The position numbers and the translations under genes were made by a program. Under the pieces are notes generated by a model. It saw nothing but the letters and a program-made list of their open reading frames with translations, had not been told where the DNA came from and searched no databases. A stretch of DNA of 64,000 bases from Forficula auricularia (Eukaryota > Arthropoda > Insecta > Dermaptera > Forficulidae): assembly GCA_024734495.1 (NCBI GenBank), contig JALMQS010000225.1:1139864-1203863 (forward strand), in the 5' to 3' direction. Every line of letters starts with the position of its first letter. Position 1 is the first letter of the stretch. Shown here piece by piece: positions 1 through 12,239 of the stretch.

Positions 1-300
1 TCGAGCCCCGGCTGATCCTTTTGTCTGTAATAATAATAATAAACTTTTCTTCGTTCCCTAAATTTAAATTTGTTATTAATTGTCTTTACACGGCCTCGTT
101 GTGGTCGAGCCCCGGGTGAAGAGAAAATTATTTTCGATCTTTGGGGTCTGCGATCGATTGGGAGGCGATGGAATATATAAATTAAGTTTTATCTTATTTT
201 GCCTGCGATTAAAAATCAACCTTTTTACGTGAATTTCAAATTAAATATATTATTAATATATCGATTTTAATTGAATCAAAAAATTCCATCGCTCGGTGTT
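1..300. other. AT-rich DNA with a short direct repeat and a small inverted repeat
   Basis: The 15-mer at 1-15 (starting TCGAGCCCCGG) recurs at 105-119 with one mismatch; it resembles the B box of a tRNA-derived SINE, but no A box is visible. GCGATGGAAT at 165-174 is repeated inverted at 283-292. No gene seen. Confidence 0.3.
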
Positions 301-1519
301 ACAGATACTTTATTTTATATACTAAACAAGTTAAATCACCAAGATTAACAATTATTTATAAACCTATTCTCTAGCGTTATTAGAAACTATAAATTAGTTG
401 CATATCACTTTGATAATAATTTAAATAAGAAATTAAAAAGATTAACTAGTAATTTTATCAAAAATTAAATTTAAGTAAAGAACACACGTTTATAGTTCAT
501 ATCGCGTTAACGAGGGGCAAGTTAGGCAATTTGTTTAACATTGCATGTGACTCATTTGCTAATGTCAAGGTAAAAAAAAAAAAAAAGAAAATATTTTTTA
601 TCATGTTCACTTTGATATTATTATTTTAATTACAACTTTCTGTTTGTTGTTGTTGTTTTACAAAATTTATTTAACATCTATTGAACTTATAATTAATTAT
701 ATTGATACCACACGAGCTTTTATTTTACTACTATTTAATTGATAACATTACAAGATTGAGTTCTAAGCTGAATAAAATTTTAAAATCCGTTTATTGAATG
801 AGTCTATTTACACGAAATTCATCATTTTAATTATTTCTGTTTTATCTTTAACAATATTCTTTTTATTACTCATGAGCAATTTAAAGTCAAAATAAAATAC
901 TCTGCTTTATAAAAAGCATATAAAAATGTTTTATATTACTATAACAATATACTATACTATATACAGCTACTCAAGAGAATAAAATTTAACTTTATTCTAC
1001 TTTGTTGTTGTTTTTTATTAATTAAATTATATTTTAATTTTACTGATTTTCATCCCTTAAATGTTCACCATCCCCACTCAATGTCTTAAAATATTAAATT
1101 TAATTTTATGGATTTTTTAAATCTAATATTTAGTTAGTAAAACAATTAGGCACTGGCCATTTGAGAAAATATCAGATATTTTAATGAAACTTTAGTGGTA
1201 ATATTTTATTTGAAACCCCATATATATAATTATTTAAGCTATTCAGCGATAGAACTTTGTGGTGTAAGGGGATGTTCAGAGTTTTATAGACCAATGATAC
1301 ATTTTATTGAGATAGGGTAGTCAACCCCACGCACTTTATAGTATAATATAGTATTCTCTATAGGTGCTAGCTGGTATGATACCCACATTTCTTATAGACT
1401 AACTTCTCAACTTTGAAAATATAATAGAAACGTCAAGGAAACTTATTTCTTTATTCCAATATCTAAACCCTATTAAATAATATAAATAATTAAAATATGA
1501 AATATGGTAATTAATAATT
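301..1519. other. AT-rich intergenic DNA
   Basis: Low-complexity A/T sequence with short homopolymers. I see no open frame, TIR pair or tRNA-like motif in it. Confidence 0.5.
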
Positions 1520-1642
1520 AAGAGGTCAGGTTGGCTGAGTGGGTAACGTACATCCCTTCTAATCAAGCTAGCGTGGCTTCAAACCCGACTTGCTGGAAAC
1601 CGGCTTTAATCTGATCCCTATATAATAGAGAAAAAAATAATT
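1520..1642 (+). mobile_element. tRNA-derived SINE, family A
   Basis: A tRNA-like head has an A box at about 1531-1544 (TTGGCTGAGTGGGT) and a degenerate B box at 1575-1585 (GGCTTCAAACC), at normal tRNA spacing. It runs on to CTGATCCC and an A-rich tail near 1630. The same head occurs in reverse at 54271-54387, which supports a retroposed family rather than a tRNA gene. No clean target duplication was found here. Confidence 0.7.
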
Positions 1643-3562
1643 AATATAAAGTATAGTAAAATGGCTAATGGTTAAAGTTGAGGAAGCCAAAAAAAATTAG
1701 TAATTAAATTAAATAAATACATAAATAAATTAACCAAAGAGCTATAATAAAACAATTTATTTTAATTTATATTTGTTAATACTTCTTTTTATAAGAGCAA
1801 CTACATACTGCGGGCGATTGCTCTTTTTAGAAAAGTAAACTTTTTTAAAGAATTGCTTTTGCCACCCTTATAAAACTAAAAATCCTTAATAAAAAATATA
1901 AATTTATATTGTCTGTGTGAGACCAGTTTCTTCGACACTTAAATATAGCTATTATAATTTATAGTACAACATTTATGCGCTGATTGTAATATAAAAAAGT
2001 TAGGAAGCCAAAAATAAAAAAATAACTGTTTACATATTTGTAAAAAATTAATGTTTTAACATCATTATGTTAACTTCCCTATTTTTGAGACTATACTTTA
2101 TTAAATCATTTGGCACTAATTTCAATTATTATTATTATTATTCTGTTTACTGGTGTGTCGGAGCTAACAAACTTTCTGTAAAATTTCATGATGATATTTT
2201 GAAGAGTTTACAAGGAAAATATTTTTAAAGTTGTAAGTGCACGTTAAAGCCGAGATTTCCGAGAATCGGATAGCGGCAAATTAAAGAAACTAAAAAATTA
2301 ATAAAAAAAACAAACAAACTATAAATGATAGAGCAAAAAATTTTTGCAGGTGTTATCAGGATAGTAATAGAATCATTTGTGCAAAGTTTCATCAAAATCT
2401 GAGGGCGTGGGTGTCTTGACTTGGTGAACTAACATCGAATAAATAACCCGGCTACTATGGTCATTTGTGCTCCAAATGTTATTGTTAATTTTTCAGATAA
2501 AAATTATTACTAAAATGCGAATTAATTTTCAACTGACTGAAATACTGAAACATATTAAAGTTTTAAAAAATGTCAATGCGTTTATAAAATGAATAAAATA
2601 TTTTAAAATTTTAAAATTTAAAGACCGAGGAAAATGAAAAAGAGTGGGTAGGTAAATTCATAGCTCTATTTTTAATTTTTATACACCAGAACTTTAAAAT
2701 TTACCCTACGATAGGCCACGAATGATTCTTGAATAGTGACAGAAAATTGAAAGATGTTTTTAATTTTTTTAAAGAAACCACATCTTGATAATGTTGTAGA
2801 GAGTTGGTATTTTGTATTCACACATTCCCAGTCTTTTTATTAAAAGTAAAAAAATCGAGTTTTCATTTCAGAATAATTAGGACAGTTTAAATATAGGATG
2901 AGAAGACCTAAAACAAATTTACAAACAAATAATGTTCTATCTCTCGAAACTACTCACTCCGAAACTGGGTCATTACTAGTAGATATAATTAAAAAAAAAC
3001 AGGTCTAGGACTTATTAATAGGTAAAACATAGATAAGATACCTACTAGTATTTATATCGTAATATATTTTAATGAAAATTTCAGAGTTTAAATTTCTATT
3101 GTTTCAATACTGGATTTATTTTAACATAATATACCACTGGAAAGGTGTGAGAACAAAATCCATTTGAGAAAAAAACTATAATCAAACTCTAAATTTAGGA
3201 TTCGAAAGATTTAAAATGTCCTTGTAAAAGAATATATACTTAAAGTAAAATCAAAGTGTTTACTAATGGTTATACAATAAATCTGAACACCAATGTTTCT
3301 ATCAAGCTTTCTTCCATCTTGACAGAATCCAGCAGTGTATTTTGAGATTCGATATTTGTATTATATTTATGTTACAATATACTAGAATGTTGATTAGCTG
3401 ATGACCTTGTTGAGTGCATCTGATCTTTAAATTTGAATTACCATTTCATCTAATTTAAGTGATATGGCAACCATTTTAGAAAAGAACGTTCTGAGCCAGA
3501 AAGTTCAAATTTGAAACTTATGAAAAACTCGAATATAAACTTGTATGCCAAATTTCAATTCA
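1643..3562. other. AT-rich intergenic DNA
   Basis: Mostly A/T-rich sequence with an (ATT)n run near 2127-2150. I see no gene, clear TIR pair or recognisable retroposon end. Confidence 0.45.
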
Positions 3563-3821
3563 TTAACCGGATACTGACTGAGCGAGCAACCTCGCGAGGC
3601 TGCCTCGGGCGTTTGACGCAGAACCGTCCTGAGTGAACGCAGGAAACGACCCGAGGCGCCTGTGAGCATTCACAAAAACCGACAACCGATGGATCGGGCC
3701 GAGGCAGCCTCAGACGAGGCAACGGGCACTTTTGCCTTGGGCGAGGCACGGACTGACCGACCAGGCGTTTGCCTCAAGGGCCTGGCCTCGCGAATCAAAC
3801 CCTCAGTGCGTATCTGGCTAA
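3563..3821. mobile_element. GC-rich short TIR element (MITE-like)
   Basis: A 259-bp block of high GC and CpG content in otherwise very AT-rich DNA. The ends are imperfect inverted repeats: TTAACCGGATACTGACTGAG at 3563-3582 against the reverse complement of CTCAGTGCGTATCTGGCTAA at 3802-3821. TTAA and CTAA at the ends could be a decayed TTAA target duplication, which would suggest a piggyBac-like origin, but this is inference. The interior is full of GAGGC/GCCTC words. Short open frames exist on both strands; none looks like a protein. Confidence 0.6.
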
Positions 3822-5311
3822 TAACTACAACAGTTCAATTGTGCTCTATTTAAAATTTTTATTTTTCCTTATCTGAAGTTTTCAAGCTAAAAAGTCCAAA
3901 ATCTAAAAAGCTTGGAAATACAAACAAATATTTTGGTATGCATACTCTGGTACTCTCATGAGAATGAACATTCTCGAATTTTCCGTTTTTGAGTTATAAT
4001 TAGTTCAGAGTCCATTCAGACAAAAAAAATTATTTTTCCTCACGTTTCAGATATTTTTAAACACGTTAAGCAAAAATAAATGAAAATTTAAGAATGAATT
4101 CAATAATGTAAGTATAGCTCACACGGTTGGGTTCGCCTGCTGAGCTTACCGAGTAAAATATGTAAATATATGTAATACAATATATTCCTTAATTATTAGT
4201 TAGATGACAGCCTAGGAGTCGTGTGAGCTCACGTTTACATTACACATTTAAAATTACTAAACATAACCCCTTTTTATTATTATCAGTATTAATAAATATT
4301 AATACACATTAATATGAAATTTAAATGACTTGGTGCTTACTGGATAGGTATGTTAATTTTTAAAGGAGGCTGATTAAAATTCAATTGCTTCTTTCCAGTA
4401 ATTTTTTATTAATTCAAGTGGTTAATCCAAATATTTCGAGACTACTACTCCTCAATGGAAACTACTATCTCACCAATAAACCGACTCCATCAGCTTCCAC
4501 AAATCAACAAAAAAAGCATTACAATACACTATATACATATATACAATCTTACAGTATAATATGACAACCATATTTATTAACATTCAATATTTTAACTAAG
4601 TCTGAACTTATCGAAAATTTTAATACTATTTCAAGTAAAAAAATGTTAAAAATTAATACCCGTGTTTTCATTTAGTTGACAATATAATGAGGTTTTCTAA
4701 AAAGGTAAACGAAAAAAATAAAATTAATTAGAAAATTTGAGGTCAACCAAAAAAATCCCACTACTAATATAATATAATACCTTTAAAGGAACTACAATTA
4801 TCTTATTAAAAGAAAAAACACTAAAATAAATCTAATAAACTTACTTTTTAATAAATTAAAACAAATAGACTAAAAATTAAAAATAAATATGAAAAAAAAG
4901 CCATTTCATATTTGTGTAGGTATGTATGTATGTCGTGTAGCTTACATATTGAACCGATACCTAACTCTTTAAAAGTTATTGCTTATATGTTGATTTTTGA
5001 GCTGGTTATTTACTGAAATACCATTTCATCATTTTTTCTTTAATTTTAACATTATTAGTCAAACCCGAATAATTTTCAAACTGACCACTAACTTTAATCT
5101 CATTTAGTAATATAGAATTGCAATGACTACACTGTTTAAGAGATATTGCCCTTAAGAGAGATAAGATGGCAAATATTAAAAAGTAGTTTGCAAAAAATAC
5201 AACAAAATCAAAATCATATCTGAAAGGGAAAAAAGCCTGACAGCAGCCAAATAAAGAAAAATCAAATTCCTTGAGACGTTTCTGCGAAATTTTATTTTAA
5301 CATCTTCACTC
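3822..5311. other. AT-rich intergenic DNA
   Basis: No open frame, SINE head or TIR pair recognised. A/T-rich throughout. Confidence 0.45.
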
Positions 5312-5432
5312 CCCTAGTAGCACAATGTTTCAAACTACATATATAGTAACTTTATAGTGGCTATATAGATTCTGAAAATCTATATAGGGACAATATAGTT
5401 ACTATATAGTTTGAAACATTGTGCTACTAGGG
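5312..5432. mobile_element. 121-bp foldback MITE
   Basis: Near-perfect palindrome: CCCTAGTAGCACAATGTTTC at the left end is repeated inverted at the right end (finishing GCTACTAGGG), and the TATATAG-rich arms continue inward. TCAC flanks both sides a few bases out, so the target duplication is not settled. No coding capacity; superfamily not assigned. Confidence 0.75.
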
Positions 5433-5627
5433 TCACGTTATTTTTCCTTCCATATAATCTATTGAAGTGCCACTTAAAATCATTATAAAAATAAAATATC
5501 TCTTTCGTCTGTTTATTTGAAAAACTCATGCCCATCGGAGATACTAATCAGTAACGAAAATATAAATTTTCCAAATCAGATTGGCTACTAAAAATTGATT
5601 TTTTTTTTTTTTATTATTTCATTTTAA

Positions 5628-6133
5628 GGTAGTTGTTTCGCAAATGAAAAAAACTCAATAAGTCTTCGAAACTTGGAATATAAGTCATTAAAAGCATAAT
5701 AAACACACTGTTAAAATTTGAAGACGATTTACCACACCAAACATGAAATAATTGCAATTAAAAATGAAATTTTTTACATATGGTGGATTGGAAAAGGGTG
5801 AGAATATGATCATTATTTTATTTTTTTTCATTGAAGGACTTTCACCATCTTGATAAAAAACTAATATTTGTTAGAATAATATATTCCGAGTAAATTAAAA
5901 AAATTGAAATTAATTACCTAGTAATTAGGATAAAAAATAAAAAAAACATATTTGGGCGATTATTTTAAGTGGAGGGTTTATAAGATCAATGGTTAGGAAA
6001 CGATAAAGAGGATATAGTAGTGTGAGAAGTACAATCACGTTAAAAAACATAACCTAAAATTTTAACACCGTTCATATGTATAGAATGGTTCGAGGTTTAA
6101 ACTTTTTGTATAGATTGTCGCGAAAGAACTACC
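5628..6133 (+). mobile_element. TTAA-flanked nonautonomous DNA element, copy 1
   Basis: A 506-bp element with terminal inverted repeats GGTAGTTGTTTCGC (left) and GCGAAAGAACTACC (right), flanked by TTAA at 5624-5627 and 6134-6137. TTAA target duplication is the hallmark of piggyBac-like transposons, so I infer a nonautonomous piggyBac-like origin. There is no transposase frame. A second copy of the same length and orientation lies at 6984-7490. Confidence 0.75.
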
Positions 6134-6137
6134 TTAA

Positions 6138-6979
6138 AATAATATAAAAATGATTCTGAAATAATCAAATTCATAAATTGTAAAGTTAGTTTTCTATTTT
6201 CCTTGTATTTATATTATGAAAATTTGATAAAGAAGAATGTACACAAGTACTTATATATGAATTCGTACCATTTAAAAAGTATCGTTTCTATTTTAGCCTT
6301 TCTGTTTAAATCCATTTAAAATTCTACGTTTTTTTTTTCATTATATTATTTTTTACCGCCTTAATTTGAATCATTACACTTTTAATACCCAAATCCTTTT
6401 TATTTAACAAAATAACCACAATTTTCAAAAATAAATAAAAACATAAATTATTAAATTGAGTTCAATGTTTTTTCATCAAATAATGATGACATTTTCTGCT
6501 GCTATCGATGAAAAAAAAGCGAGTATTTTACTTTGAATAAAATATTTTTGGCCATATATGAGTTCATTTAGAATTTTTGATGTGTAGTTAATAAATAAAT
6601 TTAACACAGTCTCTCTAATTGTTTATGATTATTTAACTTGTTGCATGTGATACTGTGAAATTGTATTTTGAAGTGGATCCGATTTGTATGAATAGTCATT
6701 CAAATTGATCTCGTTTAAAACAAAAAAATAAAATAAAATAAAATAAAAAATAATTTGAATATTTTATAATATTTGCATTTCCTACCATATTAATAACAAA
6801 TAAAATAATATGATCACATGCTTTTTTCTCATTATAAATATAAATAAAATAAATCCAATAAAACAAAAATGATAATTACCTTTTTTTAAATATATTTTTC
6901 AATCATATTGAAATTTTTGTTAATGATGTCATCAATATAATAGTTGGAGTCTATATCTTTATGTTCACAGACCACCAGG
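6138..6979. other. AT-rich intergenic DNA between two TTAA elements
   Basis: Homopolymer-rich A/T sequence. No gene or repeat boundary recognised. Confidence 0.45.
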
Positions 6980-6983
6980 TTAA

Positions 6984-7490
6984 GGTAGTTCTTTCACAAA
7001 TGCAAAAATTCAAGAAGTCTTGGAAACTTGGAATATAAGTCATTAAAAGCATAATACACATACGGTTAAAATTTGAAGACGATTTACCACACCAAATATG
7101 AAATAATTGCATTTAAAAATAACATTTTTTACATGGGTAGATAGAGAAAGGGTGGGAAAATGATCATTATTTTATTTATTTTTTTATTGAAAGACTTTCA
7201 CCATCTTGAAAAACTAAAATCTTTTTGTTAGAATAATTTATTCGGAGTAACTTAAAAAAAAAAATTGAAATTATTTACCTCTTAGTTTTGATAAAAAACA
7301 AAAAAAAAACATATTTGGGCGATTATTTTTAGTGAAGGGGATATAAGCACAATGGCTTGGAAACGATCCGGCAAGTATGTGTGTATCCATATAGAAATTT
7401 CGTAGTAACCTAAAATTTTAGTTCCGTTCATATTTATAGAGTGGTTACGAGGCTAAAGCTTTTTGTGTGGATTGTTGCGAAAGAACCTCC
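6984..7490 (+). mobile_element. TTAA-flanked nonautonomous DNA element, copy 2
   Basis: A 507-bp homologue of 5628-6133, alignable end to end, with the same TIRs (GGTAGTTCTTTC left, GAAAGAACCTCC right) and TTAA at 6980-6983 and 7491-7494. The two copies have diverged at scattered sites and by small indels, so this is not a recent local duplication. The open frame that overlaps its right end is not conserved in copy 1. Confidence 0.75.
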
Positions 7491-7494
7491 TTAA

Positions 7495-7970
7495 ACGGCT
7501 TGACCGATTGATTTGAAATTTGAAACATTTCCAGGAGGAACTTTAGCATTTTTTTAATAAAAAAACTCTGAATTTTTTCTAAAAATTTAGATTTAATCTT
7601 TTTAAAACTCACAAACACTCTAATATAATATAGTTTATAAATTCGCAAGTTCTTATTAGAACAATATATAGAGTAGAACCACAATACCTTGTCAAAATTA
7701 TCCTTATATGAATACATTGTAAACCAAAGAATTTTGCAGCTGAAAAACCCCAAGGTGTCGAATTTTCGAGTTAATTATAAAATGTGTAATTTAAAGAAAA
7801 CATAAGATATAATAATTCTCTAGCTTTGGGAATGCGGAAAAATGGCAACTCCAAAACTATTATGTATATTGATATGTACCCTGTGGACACAGACTAAGCC
7901 TTGTTTTTAGAAATGATTAATCCTTAAGTCAGAAAATAACTAAAATTTCATGTAAGCAGATGCTATATTT
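7495..7970. other. AT-rich intergenic DNA
   Basis: A 102-codon frame on the minus strand starts here but is rich in F, K, I and S, crosses the end of the neighbouring element and has no domain. I do not call a gene. Confidence 0.5.
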
Positions 7971-8069
7971 CAGAGGTGCCCACAACGTGGCACGCGAGCC
8001 GCATGCGGTTCTTCAGTCAATCTCGTGCGGCTTTTGAACCCTCTTGAATAATACTGATTTCAAAAAGTA

Positions 8070-8735
8070 CAGGGTGGGGCATAAAGATCTACCACATTTT
8101 GAAGAGGTATAAAAAAATGAAAAAATTTAAATAGAAAGAAACTGAATATATTTTTGAAAAGAACATAAAATATATATATTTTTAATGTATTTTAAACATT
8201 ATCAGACAAAAAAAAGGGGGGGGGGGGGGGGGAGGTCAAAATGAAAATTCTAGCTCTTTCGACCAAACTCAACCAAATTTTGTATACATATTCTGTGGGC
8301 CCCAAAAAAAATAGAAATGCAAAAACTAACCACCCAAAATGGGGGGAGGGTCAAAAATGAAAACTATCAACCAAATTTCGTATACATATTTTGTGGACCC
8401 CCAGAAGGCTATAAATTCAAAAACTAACCACCAAAAAAGAAAAATTCTAGCCCTTTCGAAACTATGTATACAAAATTTGGTTAGTATTTGCATTTCTAGC
8501 CTTCTGGGGATCCACAGAATATGAATACAAAATTTGGTTGAGTTTGGTCAAAAGGGCTAGAATTTTTTTTACCGCCCCCCCCCCCCCACTTTTTTTCTGA
8601 TAATATTTAAAATACATTAAAAAAATGTCATTTATTTTATTTTTGAAAATATATTTAGTTTTTTTCTAGTTAAATTTTTTCATTTTTTTTTTTTATATCT
8701 CTTCAAAATGTGGTAGAGCTTTATGCCCCACCCTG
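8070..8735. mobile_element. Long inverted-repeat element with CAGGGTGGGGC ends
   Basis: Both ends read CAGGGTGGGGC in inverted orientation, flanked by TA, and the arms pair over most of about 300 bp each, including a G17 run in the left arm mirrored by a C run in the right. TA flanks and long TIRs fit the Tc1/mariner class, but no transposase is present. Related fragments lie at 22380-22640, 23141-23250 and 56258-56800. Confidence 0.65.
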
Positions 8736-8973
8736 TATAATAATTAAATTAAAAAAATAATAATACAAAAATTAAATTAATTTATAATGTTATAGGTAAG
8801 TAGAACACAAATATATATGTTACTTCATTTATATTTTATAAAATAAAAAAATGTGTCTTTTTTTAAATAAAACATTAATAAAATTATACAGATTTGAGCA
8901 TCTTATTTTTGAAAATAGTTGGAATGTTTTTCAAAAATATGCTCTGGTTTAGATTAACAAATCAATTTTTAAA

Positions 8974-9339
8974 AAGAGAAAGAATTTAGTTTTTAGGACA
9001 GATTCTAAGATATTAATAGAAATATTATTAAATTGCGATATCAGAGGGGATTCATCCCCCCAGGAATCGAACCTGAGAACTAACATGCTTTCCGGGCAGT
9101 CAGCTCACACCCTCGAGACAAAAAACCTCTCTCTGAATCGCAATATTTCATATAAGCATAGAAATTCTTCACTCCATTAATATATAACGGAAATTAAAAA
9201 ATTTAGCTTAAAATGAAGTCCTCCTTTAGTTAGTTCTCAGGTTCGACTGCTGGGGGGATGAATCCCTTCTGATATAGCAATTTAATAATATTTTTATTAA
9301 TATCTTAGAATCTGTCCTAAAAATTAAATTCTTTCTCTT
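8974..9339. repeat. Palindrome made of two inverted copies of a tRNA-SINE family (family B)
   Basis: About 110 bp at 8974-9082 is repeated inverted at 9229-9339. Each arm holds a tRNA B box (minus 9064-9074, plus 9239-9249, core GGTTCGA) and a tail reading TGTCCTAAAAATTAAATTC. Partial relatives occur at 43087-43170 and 58725-58860. I read it as two facing SINE-derived copies. Confidence 0.6.
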
Positions 9340-9429
9340 ATTAATAATTATTCTCCAAACAATGTGGCTCCCTTTGAAACAGTTTTATAAATTTGCGGCT
9401 CCCAAAGTTAAGGTTAGTGGCCACCTCTG

Positions 9430-10223
9430 GTTTATTTGATCTTGGATTTGTACGGTACCCTAGGTTGCAGACGTTGCAGGCGAATATGAGGTTAAGCTTT
9501 ACGTATTGAAAACTTAGTTTCTCGTGTATATAAATAAAATCACACTCAATTATTTCTTATTTACAACATACCCCAATTGTGCGAGTAGAAACCTGAAACT
9601 ATTTTTTATTCTGGACATTTACAAGTAACAACGATTTGAATCATTTTTTCACTAGGCACTCATAATTCGATTAATAATATTTTTAGCGAAAAACAATAAT
9701 CAAATCAAATTTAGAAATCAAAATAAGATTTAATTTTTTTTTTTAATTGAATAACAACTTTATTAACCAATAAAAAATTAGAAAAAAAAAATGTTTAATA
9801 ATTTCAAATACCATACTTCGATCTCGACCCCCATTATCGAATGACCTTTTTTAAAAAAAAAAACTTTACATTTTTTTTCTTAAGACTTTATTTTAGTAAA
9901 GAGAAAAAATTGAGAAAACATGTCAAATGGAGGAAACTGAGAACTTTTTTTTAATGCTCTATACGCTCTCTGCAACTTTTCATCAAGAGGTTGAGCTATC
10001 TCAAGCAGCTTCAAAGAAGAGTCCTCCAAAATTTAAAACATTCTAAAATTTCTTTCTTAAAACACCTGTTTGTTAATGATTCTTCCATAAAAATTTGAAA
10101 AAATTATTTAAAAAATATATACCTATATATATATATATTTTCAATAATCATTAAGTAAAATTTCAAGGTAGGTTTCACAAAATAAAACAAATATATGTTT
10201 TGAGTTTTATCTCGATATATATA
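9430..10223. other. AT-rich intergenic DNA
   Basis: No gene recognised. Several long A or T runs. Confidence 0.45.
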
Positions 10224-10317
10224 TATGTCATTAGAGATTTTTCTGGTTTCTCCACGTGGTTTTGAGAGTTTTTCTGAGAACCCACGCGGAGAAACCCGAA
10301 AAATCTCTAATGACATA
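10224..10317. repeat. 94-bp hairpin
   Basis: Arms of about 37 bp (10224-10260 and 10281-10317) are inverted repeats built on TGTCATTAGAGATTTTTC and GTTTCTCC, with a 20-bp loop. Too short to class; a tiny foldback MITE or a folded noncoding transcript are both possible. Confidence 0.65.
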
Positions 10318-10529
10318 AAAGCGCGGAAACCTCAATGAAAATAGTATATTATATTTCGTGTTTTGTCATCAGGAGTTAACATAGTTTATTTTTTACTCTT
10401 GTTAATGTCACCAAAATTTGACTCGAAGAGAGCGGTTTCCGACATTTTATTGCCCAATGGCTTTGCCCTGGACTCGCCAGAGAGCTCTGTAATTCGTATA
10501 CGCTAAAATACATTGGCTCCTTATGGAGC

Positions 10530-10830
10530 CTTCCACTTTATATTACTCTATAGACCATAGTTTCAAGGACTTTGCCACCTTCATCAGTCTATTACAATTG
10601 ATTCACAGGAATTGATGTGTGAAAGTGGCATGAAGGGATCAAAGCCCTCGAAATTATACTCTCTTTATAAATAAATAAAAAATGTATCTTTGATTCGTCC
10701 GTAAATAAAATAAATTCGTTTCTTAAAAAATTTATTTTTCCAGTAGAAGACACACTCTTTAATTGTCTCCTTAAATTTATAAATATTCTGCTACTCTTGG
10801 CAAAAGAAACTTCGAATGAACAGGTACTAA
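10530..10830 (-). repeat. Penelope-type pLTR remnant with two degenerate hammerheads
   Basis: Shares with 48880-49080 and 52420-52700 the words CAGTCTATTACAATT, AGAAGACACACTC and CTGCTACTCTTGGCAAAA in the same order. On the minus strand a hammerhead core (CTGATGA 10587-10581, GAAAC 10564-10560, GTC 10555-10553) is preserved, but stem II is weak. A facing plus-strand relative at about 10628-10665 has lost its core. The 100-codon minus frame over this block is a by-product of the repeat. Confidence 0.6.
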
Positions 10831-11454
10831 TAAACAATGGATAAAACACCTTTTTTTCTGCGCGAATCCTCTCTTTGTATTGAATAGCGTCCATTCTTGG
10901 ATATTGGAAAGTAAAACCTACAAAAGGATTTTGATCCTGCTCGTTGTAAAGTTTTTCAATAGGTCACCGGTCATCATTTAGAGAAAACCCAAATTCCTCT
11001 CTTTGCTAAAAGTATTGTAATCGTGTGCCAAAATAAATCACTTAAATTTTCACTTGAGAAAGAAATGCAGGAGGAAGGGAGAGAGAGAGAGCTCTCTCTT
11101 TCTCTTTCCCCTTTCACTCAGATGCTGTTAGTTCTCCAAGTTACAATCTTATTCTTTTATGACGCTATAAAATGTCTTCGTTGCAATCCTCTTTTATTTA
11201 TTTACTTATTGAATTTAAATAACAATGAATTATCAATTATTTTCACTTCTTTTTACAACGAGTTAGCAATTTGCCAGCTTTAAATACCTCTGCTCAACAA
11301 AAATGTGTATCCGTAAACCTAATAATAGAGTTTTATACGCTGATTCCCATAGTGTTTTTGAATTGTCAGGGTTTTGACATGTTTTTGATCTAAACATCGA
11401 AAAAGAGGCCATTTTGATCTATTATTGAGACTTCATAGATATGAAACAGCAGTA

Positions 11455-11951
11455 CAGTAAAACCTCCTTTATCCGGGTTATCCGGATCGGATTTGTAGAC
11501 ATTTATTTATTTTTTTGGCTTTTCGGCCTGTCTAGCCATAGGCCAATTTACGATACTAACTATTTTTTAAAATTTGCCTCTACCACGCGGTCGGTTGACC
11601 CGGATTCGAACCCGGGTCCACTTGGTTAGGATACTGAAACGCTAACCCTTAGCATACCCGATCCCCCACATTTTTATTTTAATAATTGTTCACATAGATA
11701 ATAATTTTTAACTCTCATAGTAAGAGTGTAATTATAATTCACCAAAAATTTTTTTAAGGTAGATATGTATGTAGGTATTTTTTAAACAATTCTATGTAAT
11801 TTTGATATAAACATGTTTTTTTATCGTAATAAATTCAAATTCGCTTATCTGAGCATTTTTTTTTTATTACCCATGTGTCAGGATTATCCGGATTTTCGAT
11901 TATCCGGTTTACCTTTGGTCCCAGTTAGTCCCAATAAACGAGGGTTTACTG
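11455..11951. mobile_element. pogo/Tigger-type MITE, copy 1, containing a SINE
   Basis: Ends CAGTAAAACC and GGTTTACTG are inverted, flanked by TA on both sides, and the ends carry TTATCCGG words typical of pogo-family MITEs. The same element recurs at 36990-37498. Here it is interrupted by a minus-strand SINE at 11505-11667; the second copy is empty at that site, which gives the insertion point directly. Confidence 0.8.
11505..11667 (-). mobile_element. tRNA-derived SINE, family C
   Basis: Read on the minus strand it has a tRNA-like A box (TATGCTAAGGGTTAGCG, near 11640-11656), a textbook B box (GGGTTCGAATCC, near 11601-11612), then a tail ending GGCCGAAAAGCC and AAATAAAT. ACATTT flanks it at 11499-11504 and 11668-11673. 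Its host, the pogo MITE, is uninterrupted here in the other copy, confirming an insertion. Confidence 0.8.
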
Positions 11952-12239
11952 TATTTAAAACCAAAATATTTTTTTTAAAAGAATCCATTGAAATTTTAAA
12001 ATCCTTGGAAAAAAGCCCAATTGAATCTTTAAATGAAAAACTAGAAATTATCAATGACCCTTTTTTAAAAACATTCCATTCATTCAGGTAAAACTCTTGA
12101 AAAATGCCTAAACTAAAGAGTAACCCAGATATTGATCCAGTTATATTCTAATCTCTTAAGAAGAAACATGAAGAAGAAAAAGACATTATATATTTTTCAA
12201 AATTTTCTATGTATAAATCTTAATTTGTAACTAATTTGA

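Larger units (their letters stand above)
7971..9429. mobile_element. hAT-like element hosting nested repeats
   Basis: Left end CAGAGGTGCCCAC and right end GTGGCCACCTCTG are inverted repeats of hAT type. The flanking octamers CTATATTT (7963-7970) and GTTTATTT (9430-9437) agree at six of eight positions, consistent with an old 8-bp target duplication. Just inside the left end is the GCGAGCCGCATGCGG word often seen in hAT MITEs. Most of the interior is later insertions: an inverted-repeat element at 8070-8735 and a SINE-derived palindrome at 8974-9339. Confidence 0.6.

Noticed and set aside
10592..10894. 100-codon frame on the minus strand
   Set aside because: Covers the ribozyme-bearing pLTR and is not kept open in the copies at 49.0 and 52.6 kb.
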